From Triparma columacea (Eukaryota > Sar > Bolidophyceae > Parmales > Triparmaceae), in NCBI GenBank assembly GCA_030267965.1, contig BRYA01000311.1, forward strand, positions 1 to 44,958: 44,958 bases of DNA, written 5' to 3'. Every line of letters starts with the position of its first letter. Positions within the stretch are counted from its first letter, which is position 1. The notes under the pieces were generated by a model. That model did not search any database and had not been told where the DNA came from. It saw only the letters and a program-made list of their open reading frames with translations. This document shows, in pieces, positions 34,362-43,066 of the stretch. The translations under genes and the position numbers were made by a program.

Positions 34362-34986
34362 TCACTTTCCTAGCATCTGGCTGATTGTTCCGTCAGCGGC
34401 GGCCCTCTGAGTATCGTCATTCCCTCCCAAGTGCTTCCCCTTGACGAAGACGTTAGGGACGGTCCTCTGCCCGGTAATTTTGAGGAGCTCGTTCTGAACG
34501 TCCCCGCCCCCAGGGAGGTTGTCCAGCTCGACGACAAAAGGAGGAGAGCTCAAGCCAAGCTCAGTGCCCATCTCGGCAAACAGGTTCTTGGTGGAGGTGC
34601 AGAAGGGACAGTAAGACTTTGAAAATACCACCACGTCGTTCGACGAGGTCGCAGCGCTGATATACTGTATTTTTGGGATGGATAGCGGCGATGATTGTAT
34701 ATGATGAGTAAGACCTGTCGACAGCTCATTGATGAAGAGGGTGATTAAAAGGGTGTAAAAAATGCACTCATTGCCCTCTGTCCGCCAGAGCACATAAGAG
34801 AGCGCCAACCCCCCCAAAAGCACTCACCTCACTGGGTGACATATCCGCCATGTTAAGAGAAGAGCAGGTCCTCCTCGCCGAACCGGGCACCGAGCCAGAC
34901 CTGGCGAAAGCTGGGGCGAAAGCGCGGCCGCCGGAGAGGGCTGAGAGGGCAAGCATGCTGTAGAAGACCTTTGACGCTGACGGCAT
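34362..34986 (-). CDS. Plastid-targeted glutaredoxin
   Basis: Two exons, 34986-34828 and 34664-34362, phase 0, 153 residues. Exon 1 (53 residues) is a targeting presequence: hydrophobic MLALSALSGG, the GRAFAPAF motif of secondary red plastids and an Arg/Ser-rich stretch. Exon 2 is a compact glutaredoxin: VVVFSKSYCPFC with the active-site pair Cys72/Cys75, the cis-Pro loop RTVPNVFV, and GG in KHLGGNDD for glutathione binding. The dithiol CPFC points to class I (protein-disulfide and deglutathionylation activity) rather than the CGFS iron-sulfur class. The clean split of presequence and enzyme by one intron suggests presequence gain by exon addition. The 163-base intron contains no obvious coding. 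Confidence 0.9.
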
Positions 34987-35129
34987 GGGGTAGACGCTGC
35001 GGTTTTTGTTGGATTGAGGGATTGAGTCCGAATTGAGGGAAGGGGCCTTCGAGTTCAGGTGTTAGAAGAAAAAGAGTGTAAAAATTATCTTCCATCTTCC
35101 TTACAAGCGAAAGCACAAAACTAGTTAAC

Positions 35130-36401
35130 CTACTTGCAAACGTTCCCTGTTACATCTCTCCCCTTTCCACAAAAAGTAATGATTCCATCCCTCTCAGTGT
35201 TTCCCGTCTCTAGAAACCTCACCGCCTCGTTCATCCCCACTTCAATCAGTTCCTTATATTGTTCCGTGTTGACCTTATAAACCATTTCCCCCGGATACCC
35301 TGTCTTCATTAAATCCACGACAACCTGTCCCCTCACCCCGTCCTGAAACAGCGGTGTCATGTTCGGCCCAGCCGTAGCTCCACCGTCTGAGCATATCATC
35401 CCGTCCCAGTACTGTAGGAACGTCCCGGTGCTCATGAAAGCCGCCGCCGCGGTATCCCTATCGTACGAAGATATCATTACCAGCTCAGGGAACGGTGTCA
35501 GGCAAGACGTACCCAGGTAGACCACGCCGTCTAGGTCGGACACGGGGTATGACGCGGCCTGCCAGTCAGCTAATAACCTCCACCCGTGATCCTGCTGGTA
35601 CGCGGCTGACACAGCGTTTCCAAAGTACTCCGGGTACTCCTCAGTTATGACGCCCCACGATAGGTGGCTGGACAGGGTGGACCGCAAGCCACGGAGGGTG
35701 AACTCGAAAGGCATCATACCCCCGGCTGAAGTACCGGCGTAACGGGATACGGAAAACTCGGAGGTAGAAAGCCTGGAGAATATCATATGAACACCCATGT
35801 AAAACGCATCGTAATTACCACCACCAGATACGACCACGTCAACGTCCCTAAGATCAAGTCCTGATGTGATCAATAGGTTCTCAACCATCCCGTCCGCCTT
35901 CCTTTCAAGTTCCTCCGCCCACCCTGTCACCTCCTCCGTTGGTTCTTTCACATACTTCATCCAGGCATCGTCTATAGATACCTCCCTCGTACCGCAGCAT
36001 TTACCACCCCACCCTGCAGAGCAATCGCAGGATCCATAACCCCACCACCATGACGACGACCTTTTACCATGCCCGCAATCCCAACAATACCCGCTTGACT
36101 TGGCTGTTGTAACAGGTGACATTAGAGGAGGGGATAGCGTGGATTTTGGGGAGGTATCATAGTCGTATTGTGAGGGAGGCGAGGGTTGGGAGGCGGATAT
36201 TGAAGCTGAGGATGTTATGGAACCTATGATAACACCAAGGAAGGTACAAAATAGGAGGATTATCGTAAGGGACTTCCTGGATATTGTTATATGAAGAGTG
36301 TTATGGGAAGGGACGGAGTTTAGGGGTAGGGAGGGACTCTCGACGTCCATGGGAACGGAGGGGAGGTGCGAAGCGCTTTTTTGATCGATTCCGTACTTCA
36401 T
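35130..36401 (-). CDS. Membrane-anchored patatin-like acyl hydrolase
   Basis: Single exon, 423 residues. A transmembrane anchor lies near residues 44-62 (SLTIILLFCTFLGVIIG). It is followed by a Ser/Pro-rich linker and a cysteine-rich EGF-like or knot segment at 106-137 (CWDCGHGK, CDCSAGWGGKCC). The lipase part has VVVSGGGNYDAFYMG (oxyanion-hole glycine motif, 190-203), RYAGTSAGG with nucleophile Ser225 in GxSxG, and CSDGGATAG with Asp339 of the Ser-Asp dyad. These are the three signatures of patatin-like phospholipases (lipid acyl hydrolysis). The topology suggests the catalytic and Cys-rich parts lie in the ER, Golgi or outside the cell. The true substrate is unknown. It stands 90 bases downstream of the LRR gene on the same strand. 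Confidence 0.85.
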   Translation of the reverse strand: MKYGIDQKSASHLPSVPMDVESPSLPLNSVPSHNTLHITISRKSLTIILLFCTFLGVIIGSITSSASISASQPSPPSQYDYDTSPKSTLSPPLMSPVTTAKSSGYCWDCGHGKRSSSWWWGYGSCDCSAGWGGKCCGTREVSIDDAWMKYVKEPTEEVTGWAEELERKADGMVENLLITSGLDLRDVDVVVSGGGNYDAFYMGVHMIFSRLSTSEFSVSRYAGTSAGGMMPFEFTLRGLRSTLSSHLSWGVITEEYPEYFGNAVSAAYQQDHGWRLLADWQAASYPVSDLDGVVYLGTSCLTPFPELVMISSYDRDTAAAAFMSTGTFLQYWDGMICSDGGATAGPNMTPLFQDGVRGQVVVDLMKTGYPGEMVYKVNTEQYKELIEVGMNEAVRFLETGNTERDGIITFCGKGRDVTGNVCK

Positions 36402-36491
36402 ACTTCAATCTGTTTATTTTCATCCTGGGAACCCCATCCCTCAATCAATGATTTGCATTTCGGCGGATTTCGCTGTTCGAAAAACATGAGG

Positions 36492-38042
36492 CTATTTAGC
36501 GAACCCTTCCTTAATCTGTTTGAATATTTCCTCCTTCCCCTTCCCCTCGATTTCCAGTAGCCTTTCGCACTCCTCCGCCAACCTCTTGAAGTTGTCTTTC
36601 CATATTTCCATTTCCCTCCTCCTTTCCTTCCTCCCTTCCTCCTCCCTCCTTTCCCACCCTTCCCTTTCCCTCTCCAGACTTTGGCATTTCTCCCCGAGGC
36701 TTGCGACGTCAACCCTTAGTCTTTCGTTTTCCCTCTTAACGATTTCCCAAGCCTCGACCATAGCGTCTCTCTCCCTTTCCCTCCTAACCCTTTCCCCCTC
36801 CCTCTCCCCTTCCCCCGTCCCATCCCCGTGGATCGTCTGTGATCCAGCGTCCCTAAAAACAGTCTCCTCCTCCTTCCTTTTAACCATCCCATGTACCTCC
36901 CTTAAAACCTCATCAACCCCCCCCCTAACAACTTCTTCGATTCCCCCCACTAACGTTGTCTCGTTCTTACCCCCACGTTCGATTATAATATCCTCGAGTG
37001 TTTTGAACCTCGAGTCTATGTTTGTCTTCAAACTCTCCCCTAACTTACTCTCAACCTGCAACCTTATCATTTCGAAGTCACCTTTAATAGCCTTCCCAAT
37101 ATCCCGAGTGACTCCCTTAGTTATGTTCCTCAAGCTGGTCTCCCCGAGTACAAGTGTGTGAGTTGTAGTAGTAGTAGTGTTACCATCCCCCTCCTCCTCC
37201 TCCCTGTCGTCGTCGTTGTTGTTCCCGTAGTACCCCCCGACGTCCACCATATCGACGGACTGTTTGAATTTCTCTCCCCTTGTGCCCCTTGATTCAGTAC
37301 CGGGAACCCCGTCGAGAAGTTCTGAGGATTCGTAATCTCCCTCTTCCTCTTCCTCTTCCTCTTCCTCTTCCTCTTCATCTTCAGACTCCTCTTCCTCCCC
37401 AATCCTCATACCTTCATTTCTAATAAGTCTTTCTCTAATCCCATCCCCACTCCCCTTCCTCCCCTCTTCCCCCCCTTTAAATATCACAGTATGGTTAACA
37501 TCCTCTAACCCAAGCCTCCTCTCTTTACCTGTAACTGTCCTCCCGTCAATTTTACGGAGTGATTTACAATTCGTAACTATGGTTTTTCTGTACCCCTCTA
37601 AAGCGCAGCAAGGGTTCATCTTACAGTCCAAGTATAGGAGTTTCTTAAACCCTTTTAACACTTGAGGAGGCAGGTTTGAGAGACTGTTGTAGGACAGGTT
37701 TAAGGACTCTAATTGAGGGATTAGGGTAGGGTTTAAACCGTGTAAGTTAGTTAAATTGTTACGGCTTAAATTGAGGGCTAGTAGTTGTGACATTGATACT
37801 AGGCCTGTTGTTATTTGTGATGTTGGTGTTTTGTAGAAACCAAGTGATGTTAAGGACATTGATGATAGTGATAATGATTGTAGTGTTGATGTTGTATGTC
37901 CTGATAGTGAGATGATTCGAAGTAGTAGTGATGGTGTAAGAACTGTGTTTGGGTTTGTGTTGGCGGCTGGATTGGAGGAGCTATGAGTTGGAGATGATGG
38001 AGATGATGGAGATGATGTTGATGCATCAATAAGTGGATACAT
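36492..38042 (-). CDS. Leucine-rich-repeat and coiled-coil protein
   Basis: Single exon of 516 residues from the ATG at 38042; the frame extends upstream without another ATG. After a Ser/Pro/Asn-rich leader come SDS22-like leucine-rich repeats (LLALNLSRNNLTNLHGL, LESLNLSYNSLSNLPP) and an LRR-cap-like YRKTIVTNCKSLRKIDG. An acidic Glu run follows near residue 225-245, then a long helical region and a C-terminal coiled coil rich in Arg/Glu ending IFKQIKEGFAK. LRR plus coiled-coil architecture is common in centrosomal and ciliary proteins such as CEP72 or LRRCC1, but orthology is not shown. It is divergent from NEDD1, which fits a centrosome or basal-body role by context only. Confidence 0.8.
   Translation of the reverse strand: MYPLIDASTSSPSSPSSPTHSSSNPAANTNPNTVLTPSLLLRIISLSGHTTSTLQSLSLSSMSLTSLGFYKTPTSQITTGLVSMSQLLALNLSRNNLTNLHGLNPTLIPQLESLNLSYNSLSNLPPQVLKGFKKLLYLDCKMNPCCALEGYRKTIVTNCKSLRKIDGRTVTGKERRLGLEDVNHTVIFKGGEEGRKGSGDGIRERLIRNEGMRIGEEEESEDEEEEEEEEEEEEGDYESSELLDGVPGTESRGTRGEKFKQSVDMVDVGGYYGNNNDDDREEEEGDGNTTTTTTHTLVLGETSLRNITKGVTRDIGKAIKGDFEMIRLQVESKLGESLKTNIDSRFKTLEDIIIERGGKNETTLVGGIEEVVRGGVDEVLREVHGMVKRKEEETVFRDAGSQTIHGDGTGEGEREGERVRRERERDAMVEAWEIVKRENERLRVDVASLGEKCQSLEREREGWERREEEGRKERRREMEIWKDNFKRLAEECERLLEIEGKGKEEIFKQIKEGFAK
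37341..37376. repeat. CTCTTC/TCCTCT hexanucleotide microsatellite in the LRR gene
   Basis: Six copies of a CTCTTC-type unit on the plus strand encode the Glu run (GAA GAG alternation) of the LRR protein. Its unit length is a multiple of three, so copy-number change would alter only run length. Confidence 0.85.
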
Positions 38043-38847
38043 TATATAGTAGGGCTTTGTATAAGTGAAATTGGGCCTAATTACGTATAATTGGGTCAAA
38101 TAAGAGGTTGAATTGGGTGAAATTGTCTCTCCCTCTTTTTCTGGGCTCCCTCCGATCTAGCCTTCAGCCCAGGGCAAAACTTTTCAGAGAAATAGGCAAT
38201 TTTATAGCCAAAGGCAAATAGGCACCCGTTGGAACCAATCAGATCACTGGATTTGCGCTTCTATAGTTGTTAAAACCTACTTTTTACACCATTTTTAGGC
38301 AAACCATTGGCTTCTAACATAAAACTCAGATCTCCTTTGAGGCTTGGAGCTTGGAGGGAGAGCCTCTTCTCCCTCCTCATTTCCCCTCTTCCTTTTACAT
38401 CCTTTGGTAGGCATTTTAAGTGAGTTAATTAAATGTGTGTGTGTATATGTGTGCATATTATATATACACAGACACATACACACAGTTATAGGTATCAATA
38501 TAGAGAGAATCAGCTGTAAATATCATTCTCATTGGATCCTATCCCGATACTCCTCTTTATTTTATGCTATACAGCTAGAATAGCGGCTAGAATAGCGTAT
38601 CAAATTATATAAATACATTGGAGTTATAATTAACGCCACACAAACAGTCACACAACATAGATAACCAACACATTCTACACACATTCTAACCCCTCCTCCC
38701 CCCCTCCTCTTCCCCCTCCTCTTCCCCCTCCACTTCCCTAAATCTCTAACCTCCCTCCAACCTCTCCCTCCAACCTCACCTTCAAACTCCCTACAACCCC
38801 CCTCTCATCTCCCTCTTATCTCCCTCCAACCTCACTTCACTCAGAAA
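38043..38847. promoter_or_regulatory. Divergent intergenic region, LRR protein / NEDD1
   Basis: 805 bases between two outward-facing genes. The first half is AT-rich. The NEDD1-proximal 160 bases are a C/T-rich leader with repeated CTCCCTCCAACCT units. A purine/pyrimidine-alternating stretch at 38434-38484 (TG, TA then CA runs) is partly self-complementary. A 67-codon minus-strand ORF at 38295-38498 runs through that microsatellite and is not supported. No RNA gene was seen. Confidence 0.5.
38434..38484. repeat. Imperfect (TG)n(TA)n(CA)n dinucleotide tract
   Basis: GTGTGTGTATATGTGTG is followed by a TATATA centre and ACACAGACACATACACACA. The left and right halves are near reverse complements, so the strand can fold into a hairpin and alternate purine/pyrimidine (Z-DNA-like). 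Confidence 0.8.
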
Positions 38848-41580
38848 ATGTCGAACCTCACCCACTCTGCCCCTCCCTCCTTAATGGCAAAGTTCAAGCA
38901 GCAGCGTTCCCGCGCCACCGGCGGCGGTGCCCCCAGTACCGTTCCCTCCCTCCCCTCCCCCCCCCCCTCCATGAATTTCCTAATCCACTCCACCTCTTCC
39001 TGCACGCGTTACAACTTCAACCCGACCCCCTCAACAGGTTCACCACTCTGCACCTTATCCTCGACTTGGACCCTCCCCGTAGCCCAATCTGTTGTTGTGG
39101 ACGTACAGTTCAACCATAACAACAACGTGATAGCAACCTCAACACCCGAGTCTGTTTACCTGTACCACGCAGGAGGTCAACTTCTAGACGTTGTTACACC
39201 TCCCCCCTCCAGTCGCTCCGAAGGTCCTGGTATAACAAGCGCAGACTTCGGGGGTAGAAGCCGTTACCTTGCCGTAGGACTTGGGGATGGTATTAAGGTG
39301 TATGACCTTAAGAAAAAGGTCTGGGTACGAAACTTTGTCGGAGATGGTGGGGGTGTTAGGGAGGCTAGATTCGACCCAACCAGTTCGTCTGTAAGCGGAA
39401 TCGAAGGTGATGGGAGGGTGGTTATATACAACCTTAAGACCTCTAGACTATCATGCTCACTAACGAGGGAAAACGAAAGGGGGGGGGATATGGAGTGTTT
39501 AGCACAGGACTGGAGCCACCTAACAGAGGGTAGTCTCGTATGCTCATACCCCGTCGGAGCTAGGGTCTGGGACGTACCTACGGGGAGGGTGAGGTCGGAC
39601 GTAGATATTGAGGGGGGGTGTAGGGACGGTAGGTTCAGCACGGTTAACAAGTTGTTGCTGGGATGCGCGGGGGAGGGGGGAGGGTACTTTGACGATGTCG
39701 GGAGTGGGAGGAGGATTAAACACGTCAAGGTTAGTGATGGGTAGTAAGGGGTTTGGGGGGAGGGGGGGAGGGGGGAGAGAGAAAAGAGAAAGAGAGGTTA
39801 AACCCCCCGACCACAGAATAATTGTTTTACTAACACCGAAACGTCAACGCGCCCTCATTTGATATATATATATATCTCTCTCACACACACACACACACAG
39901 CTTCCTCCCGGGGGAGGTAATCGCTGTGGTTTCAGTAGCGACGGTGTGTACTGGGGCGTCACAGGTACCAGCTGGGGTAGCAGGGTCTACGACCTTCGGA
40001 AGGTCGAGAAACCTGTATGGGAGGGGGGAGGTGAAGGGATACGATGGGACTGGAAGGCTAGAGAGAAGAAGGAAGGGAAACACACGAGAGAGGGGGGAAG
40101 GTGAGAGAAAGGTTGTGTGTCCACTACAAAAGTGCACTGACTTACCCCAAACAACCGTCATTCTCGTTTTTCGTCCACCTACCCCCCCTTCCCATGCTCA
40201 GCGTCGCGACGGAGAGGAGCTCCGGTAGCGTTGCTAGCTCCGGCAGTCTCGTGACCTCCACAACCGTCCACAGCTCCGCCACAGGTTTGACTGCGGCAAG
40301 CAGCTTGAAGGTCATGCCATCACCCCAGGGCACCAACAGGAACTTTGGGGGAGGAACGGGGAAGGGGGGATTAAGATACGATATACCTAAACCTGTTAAG
40401 GAAGAAGGGTCGGGGGGGGAGGGGGGGACCCACCATAGATTCGAAACTTACAGTGAGGCGGCTACGAGCATTGTAAGCGGGGGGGAGGGGAGGGAGGATA
40501 AGGAGGGACGGAAACTTGACTTGGAACCTATTAAGAGTGAAAGGGAACCAAGGAGAAAGGAGGAGAGGGAAGGGGAAAGCATCAGGTGAGAAAGGGGGAG
40601 AGGGGGAGAGGGAATATCGGAAGGAGGGGAAAGATGGGAAACGAATTCATAAGTGTACTTCTCTTGGGGTTTAAATTACTCACGCACTCACTCACTCTCT
40701 CTTTCCCCCCCTCTCTCTCTCCCCCATCACCTTAATCGTTTTAGGTACGCGCGCGAGGTGGAGGACGAGATACTGACCGTCTCAGTAACAGAGGCCCTCA
40801 AGGCCAAGGAGGAGGTCGAGAGGGTCCTGGAGAGGGGGGTACAAATCGGGAGGACCAAGAGGGAAATCGAGGGAGATGGGAAGGGGGGGGGGGGAGGGGG
40901 ATTTGAAGATGAGGAGGGAGAAGAGGAAGTTCAGGTGAGAAAAGGAACAATATTAGAGGCAGCTTTGGTGAAAGGTCTAAACCCCCAACCCTAACACAAA
41001 CTTCCCAAAACCCTAACTCCCCCCTTGTCTTTCGCAGACACCGGTGAAGAGGGTGGAGAAATGGGGTTCTCCCTTAGGTGTCGTTGGCATACCTGAGGAC
41101 GGTGTCCTCAGCCCCTCTACTCCCGTCGGTGTAAGCCCCGCGACTACAAAGTTGTCAGGCCTCGACGTCGAAGGATTGGGGGGGCTAAGGGGTGACGCGA
41201 ACGGTGAGGGCGGAGTGACGCCACCGAGGACGGGGGGTAAGCTAACGACGAGCAGCTTAAGGAACAGCTTCGGGAGCATGGGGAGCACTGGGAGGAGGGC
41301 GGGGGGGGGACAGGGGGGGGGGGAGGGTAACATGGGCATGACGGCGGTAGGGGTGGGGAGGGGAATCGTGGAGGAAGTTGTTAGGGAAGCGGTGGAGGAG
41401 GTAAGGATGGATCTGGGGAGCGCGGTTAACGCTATGCATGTGGACATGATCAGACAGTTCAGCGAACTTGAGGGGGGGATCGAAAATATTATGGAGGGGA
41501 TTAGGAAGGAGTTTAGAACCGTTATGGAAGAGAATGACAGGCTTAGAAGGGAGAATGAAAAACTGAGAAGCATTACTTGA
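38848..41580 (+). CDS. NEDD1: NEDD1-like WD40 protein, gamma-tubulin complex recruiter
   Basis: Five exons: 38848-39729, 39901-40100, 40202-40585, 40745-40934 and 41038-41580 (phases 0,2,2,0), 732 residues. The N-terminal half has WD40-type blades (VVDVQFNHNNNVIATS, KYLAV-like RYLAVGLGDGIKVYDL, GVTGTSWGSRVYDLR). The middle is Ser/Gly-rich and probably disordered. The C-terminal 60 residues form a helix with MHVDMIRQFSELEGGI and NDRLRRENEKLRS, matching the gamma-tubulin-binding coiled coil of NEDD1. NEDD1 docks the gamma-tubulin ring complex at centrosomes, basal bodies and spindles. The coding strand shifts from C-rich to G-rich along the gene. Exon 1 uses a GTTAGT donor and its acceptor lies in a CA microsatellite, so this junction is the least certain. 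Confidence 0.82.
39861..39899. repeat. Compound (AT)(CT)(CA) microsatellite forming a 3' splice site
   Basis: About ten AT, four CT and nine CA dinucleotides in a row end directly in the AG that is the predicted acceptor of NEDD1 intron 1. Length change in this tract could alter splicing. Confidence 0.75.
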
Positions 41581-41721
41581 TGAGCGGAGGAAGAGGGGTT
41601 GTTGGGGGAAGTGGCTGTGGCTGGGGTTTTGTGGAGTAATAATGATATCGTCGCAAACAAAAACGATTTAAAAAAATTGTTTCGACATCATGATTATTAA
41701 AAACATGTACACGCCCCTCCC

Positions 41722-42970
41722 TCATCTGAAGTTCATCCACAGGCTCATAACCAGCACGAGCAGTGTGACCCCAGTCGCTGCAATGACGTCCTTGTACCTC
41801 CTAACCCCCCTCTCCACCGCCTCCACAACGTTCCCCCCCACCAGCATCGTCGCCGCGTCCCGGGAGGTACCTGAGGGGACGGGTACGGCGGCGTCTGAAC
41901 TCAAGTTGTTCAGCTCGCGGTATTTTGACACGTAAGAGGGGAAGAGGGAGCGGAACTTTGAAGACGAAACGTTGTAGTGGAGGGACTTGCGGGCGAATGC
42001 CTCCTTCTCAGAGAGGGTGGTGTTTACGGATCCTAGTGTAGGGGTATTTTCCAACATGAAACTGAGGTTGGCGGTGGGGGGAGGTTAGGGTTAGCGACAA
42101 GACAAAAAAGGTTGGCGACGAGCGAAGCGAGTCGCGGAAGGGATCACGCTTGTGTAAAAGTTGAGGTACCTTGCGCTCCTCTGATGCCTTGCGTTTTTCT
42201 GATGCCTTGCGCTCCTCTGACGCATTCCCCCCCCCCCCCCCGCCCGTTTCTCTCCCCCCCTCCCCCTGCCTCCCCCCGTGCACCCACTCACCTAAAAAGG
42301 CCAGTCAATATAGTCCCAACGCTCCACATAGGGTTCCATGTCTCCGGGTGGAAGTCGCTCATACTAAGGCAGAGCCTTCTGCCAGGCCTGAACCTGCCGT
42401 TTGGAGTCTCCATTACTACGGAGGGGGGGGAGAGAGGGTAGGAGGAGGGGAAGAGGAGGTAACCCCAGTAGAGACCGTTGTGGTAAGGGGAGGAGGGGGG
42501 GCCTTTTATTATATAGTGGAGCTTAAAGGCGGGGGGGGGGGAAGGGGGGGGGAGGGGAAGATGTTAGGACGCTTGTTGGAATCCTTTGTCCCTCAAAAAA
42601 TGTAACCTCAAAGCCTCTCCCCCCACCCCCCCCCCTCCCCAGCGCGCGCAGCACTCTCAGCACCCGTCGCAACGTCGCAACTAACCTCGAGGAAATTGTC
42701 AGGGTTGGGGCAAACATCGATGAAGGGTAGAGGGGACTTTGAGAGGGAGTTCAACTCACGAGCCAACCGCCGCTTGCACCTATATCGTAGATGAGGGAAG
42801 AAAGGAAGGAAGGAAGAGCGAAAAGGAAGGAAGATGGACAAGGAAGGAAGAATAGAGAAGAAGGTAGAAGAGAAGCGTGAAAAGAGGTTGTGAAAGATTT
42901 GTTAGAAGAGAGATATAGGGATAAATGGGTACGTATAGTGAGATATGAGAACTTACATATCGGCTGGCAT
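41722..42970 (-). CDS. UBE2J2: Tail-anchored ubiquitin-conjugating enzyme E2 J2
   Basis: Four exons: 42970-42957 (14 bases only), 42779-42686, 42521-42292 and 42061-41722 (phases 2,0,2), 225 residues. The N-terminus has CKRRLARELNSL and a UBC fold with LHYIIKGPPSSPYHNGLYWG and PPSVVMETPNGRF. The catalytic Cys87 sits in RRLCLSMSDFHPETWNP, followed by WSVGTILTGLFSFMLENTP; these two segments are diagnostic of UBE2J2/Ubc6-type enzymes. The tail has the hydrophobic anchor VIAATGVTLLVLVMSLW near the end, placing it in the ER membrane facing the cytosol. It charges ubiquitin for ER-associated degradation. Introns hold long G and C runs and an 18-bp triple repeat. No single open frame shows this gene; it was found by splicing small exons. 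Confidence 0.88.
42169..42222. repeat. Three tandem 18-bp units in UBE2J2 intron 3
   Basis: CCTTGCGCTCCTCTGATG occurs at 42169, 42187 (CCTTGCGTTTTTCTGATG) and 42205 (last bases GACG). The unit is a multiple of three and stays open in several frames, but the segment lies inside the 230-base intron of UBE2J2. Confidence 0.9.
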
Positions 42971-43066
42971 ATTCAATTTGATGTTTCAGCTCGTTTGAAA
43001 GTTGAAAAACTGAAATTTGGCTAAAATTAGTTTCCCCTTGCTTCTTTTCTCATTCATTTTCTCTCA
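42971..43066. promoter_or_regulatory. Short divergent promoter, UBE2J2 / CxxC protein
   Basis: Only 96 bases separate two outward-facing start codons. The segment is AT-rich with TTTGAAAGTTGAAAAACTG in the middle and a pyrimidine-rich leader before 43067. Both promoters must lie here or inside the genes. Confidence 0.55.

Noticed and set aside
38295..38498. 67-codon minus-strand ORF in the LRR/NEDD1 gap
   Set aside because: It is largely the translation of the TG/CA microsatellite and has no support.
42008..42283. 91-codon minus-strand ORF with KASEERKASEKRKASEERK-like repeat
   Set aside because: It reads through the UBE2J2 intron with its 18-bp repeat; the UBE2J2 exons on either side splice perfectly in another frame.
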